This document shows, in pieces, positions 26,658-34,792 of a DNA stretch of 64,000 bases; the first letter of the stretch is position 1, and every line of letters starts with the position of its first letter. The DNA lies in contig NZ_CP080387.1 in NCBI RefSeq assembly GCF_030036535.1, positions 1,984,001-2,048,000 of the forward strand. The letters run 5' to 3'. The translations under genes were made by a program, and so were the position numbers. This DNA is from Agrobacterium cucumeris. GTDB lineage: Bacteria; Pseudomonadota; Alphaproteobacteria; Rhizobiales; Rhizobiaceae. A model generated the notes under the pieces. That model was not told the DNA's origin. It made no database searches and was given only the letters and a program-made list of their open reading frames with translations.

Positions 26658-27608
26658 ATGTTCAAACTTGCGCATATTTCAGACGTCCATTTGGGGCCAC
26701 TGCCAAAACTCACTTTCCGGGAACTTGCATCCAAGCGTATCACCGGTTTCGTCAACTGGCACCGCAACCGCCGCAAGCATCTCTTCACCGATACGCTGGA
26801 AAAGCTGCTTGATGATCTCGAGACAAAGTCACCGGATCATCTGGCTATTACCGGCGATCTCGTCAATCTTGCGACCGGCATTGAAATTCGCGCCGCCGCC
26901 GATTGGTTGGAGGAAGTGGGCGATCCTGAAAAAACATCCGTCGTTCCCGGCAATCACGACGCCTATGTTTCCGGCGCGCACGACAAGGCCATGCAGGCCT
27001 GGTACCCCTATGTGCGCGGCGATGGCGACCCGCCGGAATGGGACGATGACCGCAAGATTTTCCCCTATATGCGCGTGCGCGGCCCGGTCGCACTGATCGG
27101 CTGCTCAACCTCGATTGCCACGCCGCCCTTTTCAGCCACCGGTTACTTCGGCAACCGGCAGGCGCGCGCCACGGCGGAACTTTTGAAAAAAGCTGGCGAA
27201 CAGGGGCTGTTCCGGGTGGTAATGATCCATCATCCACCCATCCGCGGCGCCACCGCCACCCACAAGCGCATGATCGGCATCCGCCGTTTCGCAGCGGCGC
27301 TGGGCGTCGGCGGCGCGGAACTCGTGCTGCATGGTCATACCCATCTCAACACGGTTTACTGGCTGAATACGCATCACGGGGAAGACCACATTCCGGTCGT
27401 CGGCATCGCCTCGGCCAGCCAGGGACCGGGTGGGGAAAAACCGCGCGCGGCCTATAATCTCTTCCACATTTCCGGTGGGCCGGGGACGTGGAACGTTACC
27501 TGCGAACGGCACAGCCTTGATGAGACAGGGACGGGCGTGGCGCTGGAGGATGTGCGGGTGTTTTATGACAACGGGCGTCCGCTGGGGTTTTCGCGGTTGG
27601 GGGAATAG
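26658..27608 (+). CDS. Metallophosphoesterase family protein
   Basis: 316 residues with all calcineurin-like metal motifs: ISDVHLG at the N-terminus, TGDLVNLA, PGNHDAY, MIHHPP and the late HGHTHLN. Similar to cytosolic phosphodiesterases of unknown substrate. It differs clearly from the other phosphodiesterase in this window (4848-5723). It is divergent from the Nudix gene and ends just before the inverted repeat at 27643. Confidence 0.86.
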   Translation: MFKLAHISDVHLGPLPKLTFRELASKRITGFVNWHRNRRKHLFTDTLEKLLDDLETKSPDHLAITGDLVNLATGIEIRAAADWLEEVGDPEKTSVVPGNHDAYVSGAHDKAMQAWYPYVRGDGDPPEWDDDRKIFPYMRVRGPVALIGCSTSIATPPFSATGYFGNRQARATAELLKKAGEQGLFRVVMIHHPPIRGATATHKRMIGIRRFAAALGVGGAELVLHGHTHLNTVYWLNTHHGEDHIPVVGIASASQGPGGEKPRAAYNLFHISGGPGTWNVTCERHSLDETGTGVALEDVRVFYDNGRPLGFSRLGE

Positions 27609-27642
27609 CGTTCGCTGCCGTGAGGGTTGGTGCGTTGGGCTT

Positions 27643-27799
27643 TACCCCCCTCTGCCCTGCCGGGCATCTCCCCCACAAGGGGGGAGATCGACTCGCGGGT
27701 AGGTCTCGCCCATCTCAACATTTGCGAATGAAGTGGCAATAGCGCCTCCTGCCGATCTCCCCCTTGTGGGGGAGATGCCCGGCAGGGCAGAGGGGGGTA
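27643..27799. repeat. Long inverted repeat between convergent genes
   Basis: Left arm 27643-27690 and right arm 27753-27799 are near-perfect inverted copies: TACCCCCCTCTGCCCTGCCG, then a CTCCCCCACAAGGGGGAG inner palindrome and GATCG. The left arm has six G where the right has five. The centre is 62 bases. This is a widespread rhizobial intergenic element type. It lies between the metallophosphoesterase and leuA stops and may block read-through both ways. Confidence 0.85.
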
Positions 27800-27822
27800 C
27801 CTTGCCCACCCTCAAGGCCCAC

Positions 27823-29532
27823 TTATTTCGCCCGCTCTTCCAGCACCCGATTGGCCGCCGAAACGATCGCCTCCAGCGAAGCCGCCACAATATTCGTGTT
27901 GACCCCCGCCCCGAACAGCTTGCCGCCCGGATGCTCCATCTCGACATAAGCGATGGCCGACGCATTCGAGCCATGCTGCAGCGAATGCTCCGAATAATCA
28001 TTCACCGACAGGTCAATGCCGAGATAGACAGACAGCGCATTGATGAACCCGTCAATCGGACCGGTTCCCTTGCCTTCGATGCGCTTCACCTCACCATTGT
28101 CGGTGATCTCGGCGGCAACGATGCGCACACCCTTGAAATCGCCCGCCGGATAGGTGTGGTGATCGACAAACTTGATGCGCGCCTTCGGCTGCGTCACGTA
28201 ACGCTCGATAAAGCGCTCATAGATGCGCTTGGCCGGCAGTTCGACACCTTCTTCATCGGTGATGCGCTGGATATCCTCGCGGAACTCCACCTGCAGGTTG
28301 CGCGGCAGGTTGATGCCGTAATCCTGTTGCAGAATATAGGCGATGCCGCCCTTGCCGGATTGCGAGTTGATGCGGATGATCGCCTCATAGGAGCGGCCGA
28401 CATCCTTCGGGTCGATCGGCAGATAGGGCACTTCCCAGACGGGATGGTTGGCGACCTTGATCGCCTTCATGCCCTTGTTGATCGCATCCTGATGTGAGCC
28501 GGAAAAGGCCGTGTAGACCAGTTCGCCGACATAAGGGTGGCGTTCGGGGATCGTCATCTCGTTGGAATATTCATAGACCGCCTTGATGCGCTCGATATCG
28601 CGGCAATCCAGCTCCGGATCGACACCCTGCGTATACATGTTCAGCGCCAGCGTCACGACGTCGACATTGCCGGTGCGCTCGCCATTGCCGAACAGCGTGC
28701 CTTCGACGCGATCCGCCCCCGCCATCAGGCCCAGCTCGGTTGCGGCGATGCCGGTGCCACGGTCATTATGCGGATGCAGCGAGATGATGACGTTTTCGCG
28801 ATTATCGATATTGCGGCACATCCATTCGATCTGGTCGGCATAGATGTTCGGCGTCGCCATTTCCACCGTCGAAGGCAGGTTCAGGATCAGCTTGTTGTCG
28901 GCCGTCGGCTTTACCACCTCGACCACGGCGTTGCAGATTTCCAGCGCCACTTCCAGCTCGGTGCCGGTAAAGCTCTCAGGCGAATATTCGAAACGGTAAC
29001 CGCCGCCGGCCTTGGCCGCCATGTCGGTGATCATCTTGGCCGCATCGACGGCGATCTGCTTGATACCGTGCACATCCTTGCCGAACACCACGCGGCGCTG
29101 CAGTTCCGAAGTGGAATTGTAGAAGTGGATGATCGGCTTGTTGGCGCCTTCCAGCGCCTCGAAGGTGCGGGTGATCAGTTCCGGGCGGCACTGTACCAGC
29201 ACCTGCAGGGAGACATCGTCAGGCACATTGCCCTCTTCCACACACCAGCGGGCGAAATCGAAATCCGTCTGCGAGGCGGAAGGAAAACCGATCTCGATTT
29301 CCTTGAAGCCCATTTCGAGCAGCAGCTTGAACATGCGGGCCTTGCGGTCGTGGCCCATAGGGTTGACCAGCGACTGGTTGCCGTCGCGCAGATCCACCGA
29401 ACACCAGATCGGCGCTTTGTCGATGATCTTGCCCGGCCAGGTGCGGTCAGGGATGTTGATGGTCGGGTAAGGGCGATACTTCACGCTCGCGTCGTTCATG
29501 CCCTTGGAAATATTGGTGATCTTGCCGTCCAT
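27823..29532 (-). CDS. leuA: 2-isopropylmalate synthase
   Basis: 569 residues, the long LeuA form. It condenses acetyl-CoA with 2-ketoisovalerate, the first step of leucine synthesis. The catalytic barrel starts at VDLRDGNQSLVNPM. The metal site is SLHPHNDRGTG, and the C-terminal regulatory domain for leucine feedback is present up to EAIVSAANRVLEERAK. ATG 29532 has AAGGAGG six bases upstream; in-frame codons before it are not needed. A Leu-rich leader peptide lies upstream, so the gene is probably controlled by leucine supply. Confidence 0.95.
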   Translation of the reverse strand: MDGKITNISKGMNDASVKYRPYPTINIPDRTWPGKIIDKAPIWCSVDLRDGNQSLVNPMGHDRKARMFKLLLEMGFKEIEIGFPSASQTDFDFARWCVEEGNVPDDVSLQVLVQCRPELITRTFEALEGANKPIIHFYNSTSELQRRVVFGKDVHGIKQIAVDAAKMITDMAAKAGGGYRFEYSPESFTGTELEVALEICNAVVEVVKPTADNKLILNLPSTVEMATPNIYADQIEWMCRNIDNRENVIISLHPHNDRGTGIAATELGLMAGADRVEGTLFGNGERTGNVDVVTLALNMYTQGVDPELDCRDIERIKAVYEYSNEMTIPERHPYVGELVYTAFSGSHQDAINKGMKAIKVANHPVWEVPYLPIDPKDVGRSYEAIIRINSQSGKGGIAYILQQDYGINLPRNLQVEFREDIQRITDEEGVELPAKRIYERFIERYVTQPKARIKFVDHHTYPAGDFKGVRIVAAEITDNGEVKRIEGKGTGPIDGFINALSVYLGIDLSVNDYSEHSLQHGSNASAIAYVEMEHPGGKLFGAGVNTNIVAASLEAIVSAANRVLEERAK

Positions 29533-29630
29533 TTCGCTTCCTCCTTGCGCAGTCCGCGGGCTTGTCCAAGCCATCGGCGGATGCGCGGCCCTTGAGGGCC
29601 TAAATCCAGTATAAAATGAGATTTCAAGAT

Positions 29631-29675
29631 GAGGAGCGTTTGCGCCAGCGGGCTTTCGGCCGCCGGGCGCTCCTC
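29631..29675 (-). promoter_or_regulatory. Stem-loop overlapping the leu leader stop codon
   Basis: GAGGAGCG and CGCTCCTC (29631-29638 and 29668-29675) pair over a GC-rich interior, which can alternatively form CCGGCGG/CCGCTGG. The stem begins at the leader stop codon, so the position of a ribosome on the Leu codons would decide folding. There is no clean T-run after it, so a plain intrinsic attenuator is not shown. Confidence 0.4.
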
Positions 29676-29793
29676 ACTGGACCCGGCAACCGCGTGTAAG
29701 GTCGAGGCTAAGAAGCGAGAGTGCACCGCACGGCGAGGCCTTCGCAGAAATCTGCGCGCTCATGCCGAAAATGGTTGCGATGCGGTTGCTCAT
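29674..29793 (-). CDS. Candidate Leu-rich leader peptide ahead of leuA
   Basis: 39 codons starting MSNRIATIFGMSAQ and ending GCRVQ. Near the middle is GALSLLSLDL, five Leu in eight codons, of the kind found in amino-acid attenuator leaders. No ribosome site precedes ATG 29793. A good promoter ends seven bases upstream, so the message would begin at or next to the ATG. That makes it leaderless, as reported for the trp leader of Sinorhizobium. The stop codon overlaps a large stem-loop. Function is inferred from composition and position only. Confidence 0.5.
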   Translation of the reverse strand: MSNRIATIFGMSAQISAKASPCGALSLLSLDLTRGCRVQ

Positions 29794-29800
29794 GGCGACG

Positions 29801-29829
29801 TGTATAAACAGCGACTGGCGGTCTGACAA
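29801..29829 (-). promoter_or_regulatory. Promoter of the leuA leader
   Basis: TTGTCA (29829-29824), 17 bases, TATACA (29806-29801) on the minus strand. This is the best vegetative promoter match in the region. The predicted start of transcription coincides with the leader ATG at 29793. Confidence 0.6.
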
Positions 29830-29849
29830 GTGATCTTGTGATGACCGGC

Positions 29850-30092
29850 TTATTTTACGTGACGGCCAGTCTCCAGTCTTTCGGCGATCCACAATTTGAC
29901 AAGTGACTGTCGTGTCACACCGAGGCGCCGCGCTTCATTGTCGAGATCGTTGACGACCCAAGTCGGAAAATCGATATTCACGCGCTTGGGTTCGATGTTC
30001 AGATGCCGAGCCGTCGACCAGTCGAGATATTCGCTGATGTCTTCGCCATCATCGGCCATCCTGTCGAATTCTTCTGCGCTTATTGTCTTCAT
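29850..30092 (-). CDS. brnA: BrnA-family antitoxin
   Basis: 80 residues. The N-terminal part is acidic (MADDGEDISEYLDW) and would wrap the toxin. The C-terminal part VNIDFPTWVVNDLDNEARRLGVTRQSLVKLW is a ribbon-helix-helix DNA-binding domain. It overlaps the end of brnT by 44 bases in another frame, the normal toxin-first order of brnTA. It probably represses its own promoter together with BrnT. Confidence 0.85.
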   Translation of the reverse strand: MKTISAEEFDRMADDGEDISEYLDWSTARHLNIEPKRVNIDFPTWVVNDLDNEARRLGVTRQSLVKLWIAERLETGRHVK

Positions 30093-30342
30093 AGTGATGC
30101 CTCTCTAACTCCCGGACACGACGCACGGAAATGATGCGAATACGGCCGCCCCGCAGTGTGTGGACAGCCAACCATAGCTTCTCCCCGAGAAGCGCGATGA
30201 GCGCAAACCGCTCTTCGCCAATACCGTGGGCGGCAACCGTCAAACCATATTTATCGTGCCACAATGCCTGCGCATCGACAAAATCGATGCCGTGCTTGTC
30301 TTTATTGCCAGCGCTCTTTACCGGATCAAATTCGAATACCAT
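30049..30342 (-). CDS. brnT: BrnT-family ribonuclease toxin
   Basis: 97 residues of the BrnT (DUF497) family: FEFDPVKSAGNKDKHGIDF at the start, then WLAVHTLRGGRIRIISVRRVRELERHHYED. These carry the basic residues associated with RelE-like RNase activity. No ribosome site precedes ATG 30342. AT-rich sequence with TATATT-like hexamers lies directly upstream, so the message may be nearly leaderless. It forms a type II toxin-antitoxin pair with brnA. Confidence 0.87.
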   Translation of the reverse strand: MVFEFDPVKSAGNKDKHGIDFVDAQALWHDKYGLTVAAHGIGEERFALIALLGEKLWLAVHTLRGGRIRIISVRRVRELERHHYEDNKRRRIRQDGR

Positions 30343-30378
30343 GAGAATATAATATAAAAACTATACCATTTCCACCAT

Positions 30379-31557
30379 CTAACCACGCTTCACTACCCGC
30401 TGCAACGCCATCATCAGCCCGCCACCGATAAGCCCCCAGAATGCACCGGAAACGCCGGCGAAAGACAGGCCTGAGGCCGTAATGAGGAAGGTGATCGCCG
30501 CTGCCTCGCGGGTTTCCTGCTCCTTGAAGGCCGCGAGGGCGGAACCGGAAAAGGCGCCGACCAGCGCCAGCCCCGCCACCGCCTGAATGAGGATGGGCGG
30601 CGCCAGAGCCACGAAGGCCGTGACCACGCCGGCCAACAGGCCGAAGATGATGTAACCGACACCGCCGATGATCGCTGCCCAATAGCGCCGTTTGGGGTCC
30701 GCATGGGCGTCCTCGCCCGCGCACATCGCCGCGGTGATCGCCGCGAGATTGACGGCATGGCCGCCGAAGGGTGCGGAAAGCAGCGAGAAGAAACCGGTCG
30801 TGGCGAAGAGTGGACCAGGCTGCGGATCGTAGTGATTGACCTTCAGCACCGCGATGCCGGGAATGTTCTGCGAGGCCATGGTAACGATGAACAGCGGCAG
30901 CGCGATGGAGACGACGGCGTGCAGGTTGAAGACGGGCGTCACCCATTCCATCGGCGGCGTCAGCGATTGCGCCACGCTATCAAGCGCCCCCGCCGGAATA
31001 TCGACGCCGAAGATCATGACAAGTACGAAGGCGGCAAGGGCGGCAGGCACGGCGAAAAGCCGCCTGAAGGCTCCCACCACGATCCAGGCAAGAATGATCG
31101 GCAAACCAAGCGCCGGGTTAAAGCCGATCGCCTTTACCGGCGCAAAGCACAGGCCGATGATGACACCTGACAGCATGGCATTGGCGAGCGGCGCGGGAAT
31201 GGAGGCGACCGCGCGCCCGAGCGGCTTGAACAGGCCGGCGATGATGATCAGCACGGCGCAGATGATGAACCCGCCCACCGCCGCCGGAAACCCGCCCTCG
31301 ATCACACCGGTGGTTGCCAGAAGGGCCGCACCCGGCGTCGACCAGGCAATGCTGACCGGCAGCCGGGTGGTGGCGGAAAGAACGATGGCGCAAAGCCCCA
31401 TCGCCACCGAAAGCGCCATCAGCCCGGAGGCCGCCTCGAAATCCGTCGCGCCGACGGCTTTGAGGCCCTGCAACACGACGGCAAAGGAGCTGGCAAAACC
31501 GACAAAGGCGGTAAGGCATCCCATGAACAGGCTCTGGACGGAAAAATCTTTCAGCAT
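30379..31557 (-). CDS. BenE-family benzoate/H+ symporter-like transporter
   Basis: 392 residues, about twelve helices, of the BenE family. ATG 31557 (MLKDFSVQSLFMG) is preferred because the first helix follows at once; the frame is open 36 codons further but that part is Pro/Arg-rich. No benzoate genes are near, so the substrate is uncertain. The ribosome site is weak (GCAGAG). It lies 36 bases upstream of brnT on the same strand but is probably a separate unit. Confidence 0.87.
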   Translation of the reverse strand: MLKDFSVQSLFMGCLTAFVGFASSFAVVLQGLKAVGATDFEAASGLMALSVAMGLCAIVLSATTRLPVSIAWSTPGAALLATTGVIEGGFPAAVGGFIICAVLIIIAGLFKPLGRAVASIPAPLANAMLSGVIIGLCFAPVKAIGFNPALGLPIILAWIVVGAFRRLFAVPAALAAFVLVMIFGVDIPAGALDSVAQSLTPPMEWVTPVFNLHAVVSIALPLFIVTMASQNIPGIAVLKVNHYDPQPGPLFATTGFFSLLSAPFGGHAVNLAAITAAMCAGEDAHADPKRRYWAAIIGGVGYIIFGLLAGVVTAFVALAPPILIQAVAGLALVGAFSGSALAAFKEQETREAAAITFLITASGLSFAGVSGAFWGLIGGGLMMALQRVVKRG

Positions 31558-31838
31558 GAAGCACTCTGCGGGCCTGCTGCCAGTCGCAAGAACCGCAACG
31601 GACGGCGGGGCGACAGGCAGGAACAAAATTTGAAGCGTAGGGCGCGAATCCGGACAGCGCGACACGCTTTGGATGAAGCATGACTATATTCAGGATCAAA
31701 AAAGACAAGGCTTGGCAAGATGAGCCGCCGGACTTCAGGTACGGAGATACGGAAAACGTCATCAAAGTTTAGCGGCAGGGCGCTAATCCTCGCGGCATCC
31801 ATCCCAACAGGGCAGCCGCCACAAGAAGGATCGTCTCC

Positions 31839-32921
31839 ATGTTTCGCATCGCCGCCATCGCCGCATTCTGCCTTGTGGCCCTTCCGGCCGCCGCCCAGAC
31901 CCCGCCACCGCCAGCCTTTCTCGGCCAGATCGTCGTGCCCTCCGGCCTATCCATCAATGGCGTTGCTTTCGGCGGCATTTCCGATCTGACTTTTGATAGC
32001 GAAACCGGCCGTTATCTGGCCATTTCCGATGACCGTGTCGAAAAAGGCCCAGCCCGTTATTACGAACTGGAACTGGCCGTGACGGAAGGTGCCGTCACGC
32101 TGAACATCGCCGCCACCCGCGAATTGAAGGACGAGACCGGCGCAGCCTTCGCGCTGAAGGGCATCGACGCCGAAGGCATCGCACTCGACCGCAAGGCCGG
32201 CAAGCTCTACTGGTCGTCCGAACGCGACCTGAAAAACCAGCCGGCGATCTATGTCTCGAACCTCGATGGCAGCGATGTAAGGCGGCTGGAACTGCCCGAG
32301 GCCTATCTCGTCAATGATGCAAAGACGAGAGGCGTGCAGAATAATCTCGGCTTTGAGGGGCTAACGCTGACATCCGGCAAGCTCATCGCCGCCACGGAAA
32401 ACGCGCTGACCCAGGATGGCCAGAAGGCCACCCCGCAGGCCGGCAGCCCGTCCCGCATTCTCGTCATCGACACGGCGACACTGACGCCGGTTGCCGAACA
32501 TGTCTATGTCACCGAGGCGATCTCGAAGACCCCGACAGCCGCCGAACCGAAATATAACGACAATGGTCTCTCCGCCATCGCCGCCATGCCGGATGGCCGG
32601 TTTGTCACGGTGGAGCGCAATTTCGCTTCCGGCGTCGGCAACCATATCCGCTTTTTCATTGCCGACCTGTCCGGCGCGGAAAACATCCTCGGCAAGGACA
32701 AGATAGAGGCGGCGAATGTGCGCGCCGTATCGAAAACCCCGTGGTTCGAGATCAACGAAGGCGATTTCGGTCTCGACATCGACAATATCGAAAGCTTCGC
32801 CTTCGGACCGGTGGTGGATGGCAAGCAGCTTTTCTTCATCGCCTCGGACGACAATTTCAATGCGGGCAAGCAGTTCACCCAGTTCGCGGCCTTCGCAATT
32901 CCCGCCAATCTGGGTCAATGA
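31839..32921 (+). CDS. Exported phytase-like (esterase-like) beta-propeller protein
   Basis: 360 residues. A clear Sec signal peptide (MFRIAAIAAFCLVALPAAAQ) is followed by a phytase-like domain (PF13449 style): GGISDLTFDSETGRYLAISDD, DAEGIALD, LGFEGLTL and a late DNIESFAFGP. Members are annotated as esterase-like activity of phytase; the true substrate is unknown. Periplasmic. The 280-base gap between this gene and benE holds no other feature I can support. Confidence 0.85.
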   Translation: MFRIAAIAAFCLVALPAAAQTPPPPAFLGQIVVPSGLSINGVAFGGISDLTFDSETGRYLAISDDRVEKGPARYYELELAVTEGAVTLNIAATRELKDETGAAFALKGIDAEGIALDRKAGKLYWSSERDLKNQPAIYVSNLDGSDVRRLELPEAYLVNDAKTRGVQNNLGFEGLTLTSGKLIAATENALTQDGQKATPQAGSPSRILVIDTATLTPVAEHVYVTEAISKTPTAAEPKYNDNGLSAIAAMPDGRFVTVERNFASGVGNHIRFFIADLSGAENILGKDKIEAANVRAVSKTPWFEINEGDFGLDIDNIESFAFGPVVDGKQLFFIASDDNFNAGKQFTQFAAFAIPANLGQ

Positions 32922-32984
32922 AATCCGTGACGACATGAGACACCGGCTCCGGACCACGTTCGGAGCCGGCAAGAGCAGCGCCTT

Positions 32985-33629
32985 TCACCAGCGCAGAAAA
33001 CGGGAACCTGCAAAGGCACCGAAAAGGCCCATCATGAGAATGCCGAGCGAATACCAGATCAGCACGAATGCCATGCCGTTTTCGGTGCAGAACCAGGAGT
33101 AGACCCAGGCTCCGGCCGCACCCGCGGCAAGGCCACCGACAAAACCGGCAAGCGTCGGGTCAGCCGGAGCGGCGCGTTTGAGAACGGCGAAATTCGCCAA
33201 AAAGACGGGAAGCGAAAAAGCCGCGATCAGAAACGGGCAATGCAGCGCCGACCGCCCCAGAATAAGGGCGCGATAACTACCCGGCACGGCAAAACCGAGC
33301 TGGACAAGCGCTATCGCCACCATCGCGACGAAAATCAGCGCAAGCCAAACGAAGAAAAGACCGCTGTCCCCATCGGGGCTGGCAAGGCGTCTGACGGCGA
33401 CAAATGCAGCCACGGCCAGCAGGGCGTTGTAGGCAGACTTGATCCAGAAACCCAGTTCGGTGAAGGCATCATCCATATCGACGCGCAGCCCGAGAATGAC
33501 GAGCATCAGCAACAGCGAAATGCCAAGCGCGGGCAGAACCGCAAGCACGAGCCTGCGCTCCATCGCAAAAGCGGGCACGGGCCTGAGGTCACCCGCCAGT
33601 TGGTCAATCATGTCGTCCGTCTTTCTCAC
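32985..33629 (-). CDS. NrsF-like (DUF1109) membrane anti-sigma factor
   Basis: 214 residues with six predicted membrane helices, of the DUF1109/NrsF family that holds SigF-type ECF factors inactive. From the GTG start at 33629, which overlaps the sigma stop by four bases (GTGA), the two cysteines fall at 131 (LHCPF) and 181 (WFCTENG). Caulobacter NrsF uses a conserved Cys pair in redox or metal sensing. An internal ATG at 33611 is possible. Co-transcribed with the sigma gene. Confidence 0.88.
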   Translation of the reverse strand: MRKTDDMIDQLAGDLRPVPAFAMERRLVLAVLPALGISLLLMLVILGLRVDMDDAFTELGFWIKSAYNALLAVAAFVAVRRLASPDGDSGLFFVWLALIFVAMVAIALVQLGFAVPGSYRALILGRSALHCPFLIAAFSLPVFLANFAVLKRAAPADPTLAGFVGGLAAGAAGAWVYSWFCTENGMAFVLIWYSLGILMMGLFGAFAGSRFLRW

Positions 33630-34174
33630 GAATCTCCCCGCAATTTTGCCGCCAGGACTTTCAGTGTCCTGTGAATGCCGACCCTTGCCGCAAGCTCGGT
33701 CTGGCCGGATTTTTTTGCCGCTTCGGCAATCGACTGCCCTTCAAGCTTCACATTGCGAATGAGGTCGCGTTGCCGTTCCGGCAAGTCGTCGAGCAGCCGT
33801 TCCACATCCATGCGTGCCGTCACCGCATCGATGGTTGGCTCGGCCTCCAGCGTCTCATCGAGCTCCACTTCCGCCAGCATGCGCCCACCCCTGCCACGAT
33901 AGTGGTCGATGAGCTTGTAACGGGCGATCGAAAAAAACCAGGCCGTGAAAGGTCGCGCACGATCATAGGTCCCCCGTTTGGCGTGAAGCGACAACAGGGT
34001 TTCCTGTACAAGATCCTCCACATCGCCTCTGGAAGTGGAGGCCATGCGCCGCCCATAATAGGCGATAAGCAGCCGGCGCAAGGCGTGGAGCAAATGCCTG
34101 TAGGCGCTATCGTCCCCGTCAAGGGAACGCAGCATCAGTATCTTTAATGTTTCTTCCGAAAGGCTGCCTGTCAT
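33626..34174 (-). CDS. ECF-type RNA polymerase sigma factor (SigF-like)
   Basis: 182 residues. Region 2: DVEDLVQETLLSLHAKRGTYDRARPFTAWFFSIARYKLIDHYR; region 4: LLDDLPERQRDLIRNVKLEGQSIAEAAKKSG. ATG 34174 (MTGSLSEETLK) has no strong ribosome site. The transcript predicted from the promoter at 34190-34216 would start only about ten bases before it. The anti-sigma gene follows with a four-base overlap, and a Met-rich exported protein is divergent. Probably controls an oxidative or metal stress response and itself. Confidence 0.9.
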   Translation of the reverse strand: MTGSLSEETLKILMLRSLDGDDSAYRHLLHALRRLLIAYYGRRMASTSRGDVEDLVQETLLSLHAKRGTYDRARPFTAWFFSIARYKLIDHYRGRGGRMLAEVELDETLEAEPTIDAVTARMDVERLLDDLPERQRDLIRNVKLEGQSIAEAAKKSGQTELAARVGIHRTLKVLAAKLRGDS

Positions 34175-34189
34175 CGTCACTATCGGGTT

Positions 34190-34216
34190 ATTCGCAGTCC
34201 GCAGGATATTGTTACA
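34190..34216 (-). promoter_or_regulatory. ECF promoter of the sigma/anti-sigma operon
   Basis: TGTAAC (34216-34211), 16 bases, CGAAT (34194-34190) on the minus strand. The same two motifs occur on the other strand at 34269-34296. The TGTAAC/CGAA pattern agrees with what is reported for alphaproteobacterial SigF-type factors, so autoregulation is likely. Confidence 0.65.
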
Positions 34217-34268
34217 TAATGGCTTAAAAATAATCTCGCCCGAATATGCTCTCACAAGCACGTGAAGC

Positions 34269-34296
34269 TGTAACGATGGGCCGTTTCCGACCGAAT
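34269..34296 (+). promoter_or_regulatory. ECF promoter of the MXKDX gene
   Basis: TGTAAC (34269-34274), 17 bases, CGAAT (34292-34296), about 65 bases before the start of the Met-rich protein. It is the divergent counterpart of the promoter at 34190-34216. Confidence 0.6.
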
Positions 34297-34360
34297 GGAC
34301 AGTCGTGAGCCCCCGGCACAACGCTGGCGGACATAAAAGGACGTCCAGAGGAGATCTTTC

Positions 34361-34618
34361 ATGACCCGGATTTTTGGCACCATTGCCGTCGCTTCCATGC
34401 TGTCCGCCCTGTCTTTCGCAGGCATCGCCCATGCCGACAGCATGAAAACCGACACGATGAAGAAGGATGCCATGCACGGCGACAAGATGAAAATGGAGAC
34501 GATGAAAAAAGACGGCATGTCCATGGCAGGCAAGAAGGACTGCATGCACAAGGCTGGCATGGAAATGAACAAGATGAAGAAGGCCGACATGATGAAGGCC
34601 TGTGACGCCATGAAATGA
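34361..34618 (+). CDS. Pentapeptide MXKDX repeat protein, exported
   Basis: 85 residues: a Sec signal peptide (cut near GIAHA-DS), then about eleven short units such as MKTDT, MKKDA, MKMET, MKKDG, with 19 Met and many Lys, one Cys-Met-His unit and a C-terminal MMKACDAMK. This is the pentapeptide MXKDX family, usually linked to SigF-type ECF clusters. A role in binding soft metals or absorbing oxidants through Met is inference. The ribosome site GAGGAG precedes ATG 34361. Divergent from the sigma gene with the same promoter motif. Confidence 0.85.
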   Translation: MTRIFGTIAVASMLSALSFAGIAHADSMKTDTMKKDAMHGDKMKMETMKKDGMSMAGKKDCMHKAGMEMNKMKKADMMKACDAMK

Positions 34619-34622
34619 CACC

Positions 34623-34721
34623 GGGGCATTTCCGCTTTTCTCCGAAACGCGAAAACACTCTGTCGCTTTGTTGTTACCCATTGTCCTGACGCAAAAGCGA
34701 TCCCGCTTTACTGGAGATGCC
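34623..34721. repeat. Imperfect palindromic intergenic repeat
   Basis: GGGCATTTCC at the left pairs with GGAGATGCCC at the right around a 79-base centre with CGCTTTT/AAAAGCG motifs. This sequence type is scattered through Rhizobiaceae genomes. It separates the MXKDX gene from the clpP terminator. Confidence 0.5.
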
Positions 34722-34734
34722 CTAGCCTGAACGG

Positions 34735-34772
34735 AAAAAGCCCGCGCCGGTTTTCACCGGCACGGGCTTTTT
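34735..34772 (-). terminator. Strong bidirectional intrinsic terminator after clpP
   Basis: AAAAAGCCCGCGCCGGT, loop, ACCGGCACGGGCTTTTT: a long stem with one mismatch and five T on each strand. It lies 21 bases after the clpP stop and also faces the MXKDX gene. Confidence 0.9.
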
Positions 34773-34792
34773 CAACAGATAATCTCAGAAAC

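Noticed and set aside
29496..29726. 76-codon minus-strand frame overlapping the leuA leader and start.
   Set aside because: It runs through the leader hairpin and into leuA in another frame, with no ribosome site or conserved features. The 29674-29793 frame fits the promoter better.
31720..31838. Possible small gene between benE and the phytase-like gene (MSRRTSGTEIRK).
   Set aside because: The frame runs into the phytase-like gene out of phase, has no ribosome site and no recognisable features.
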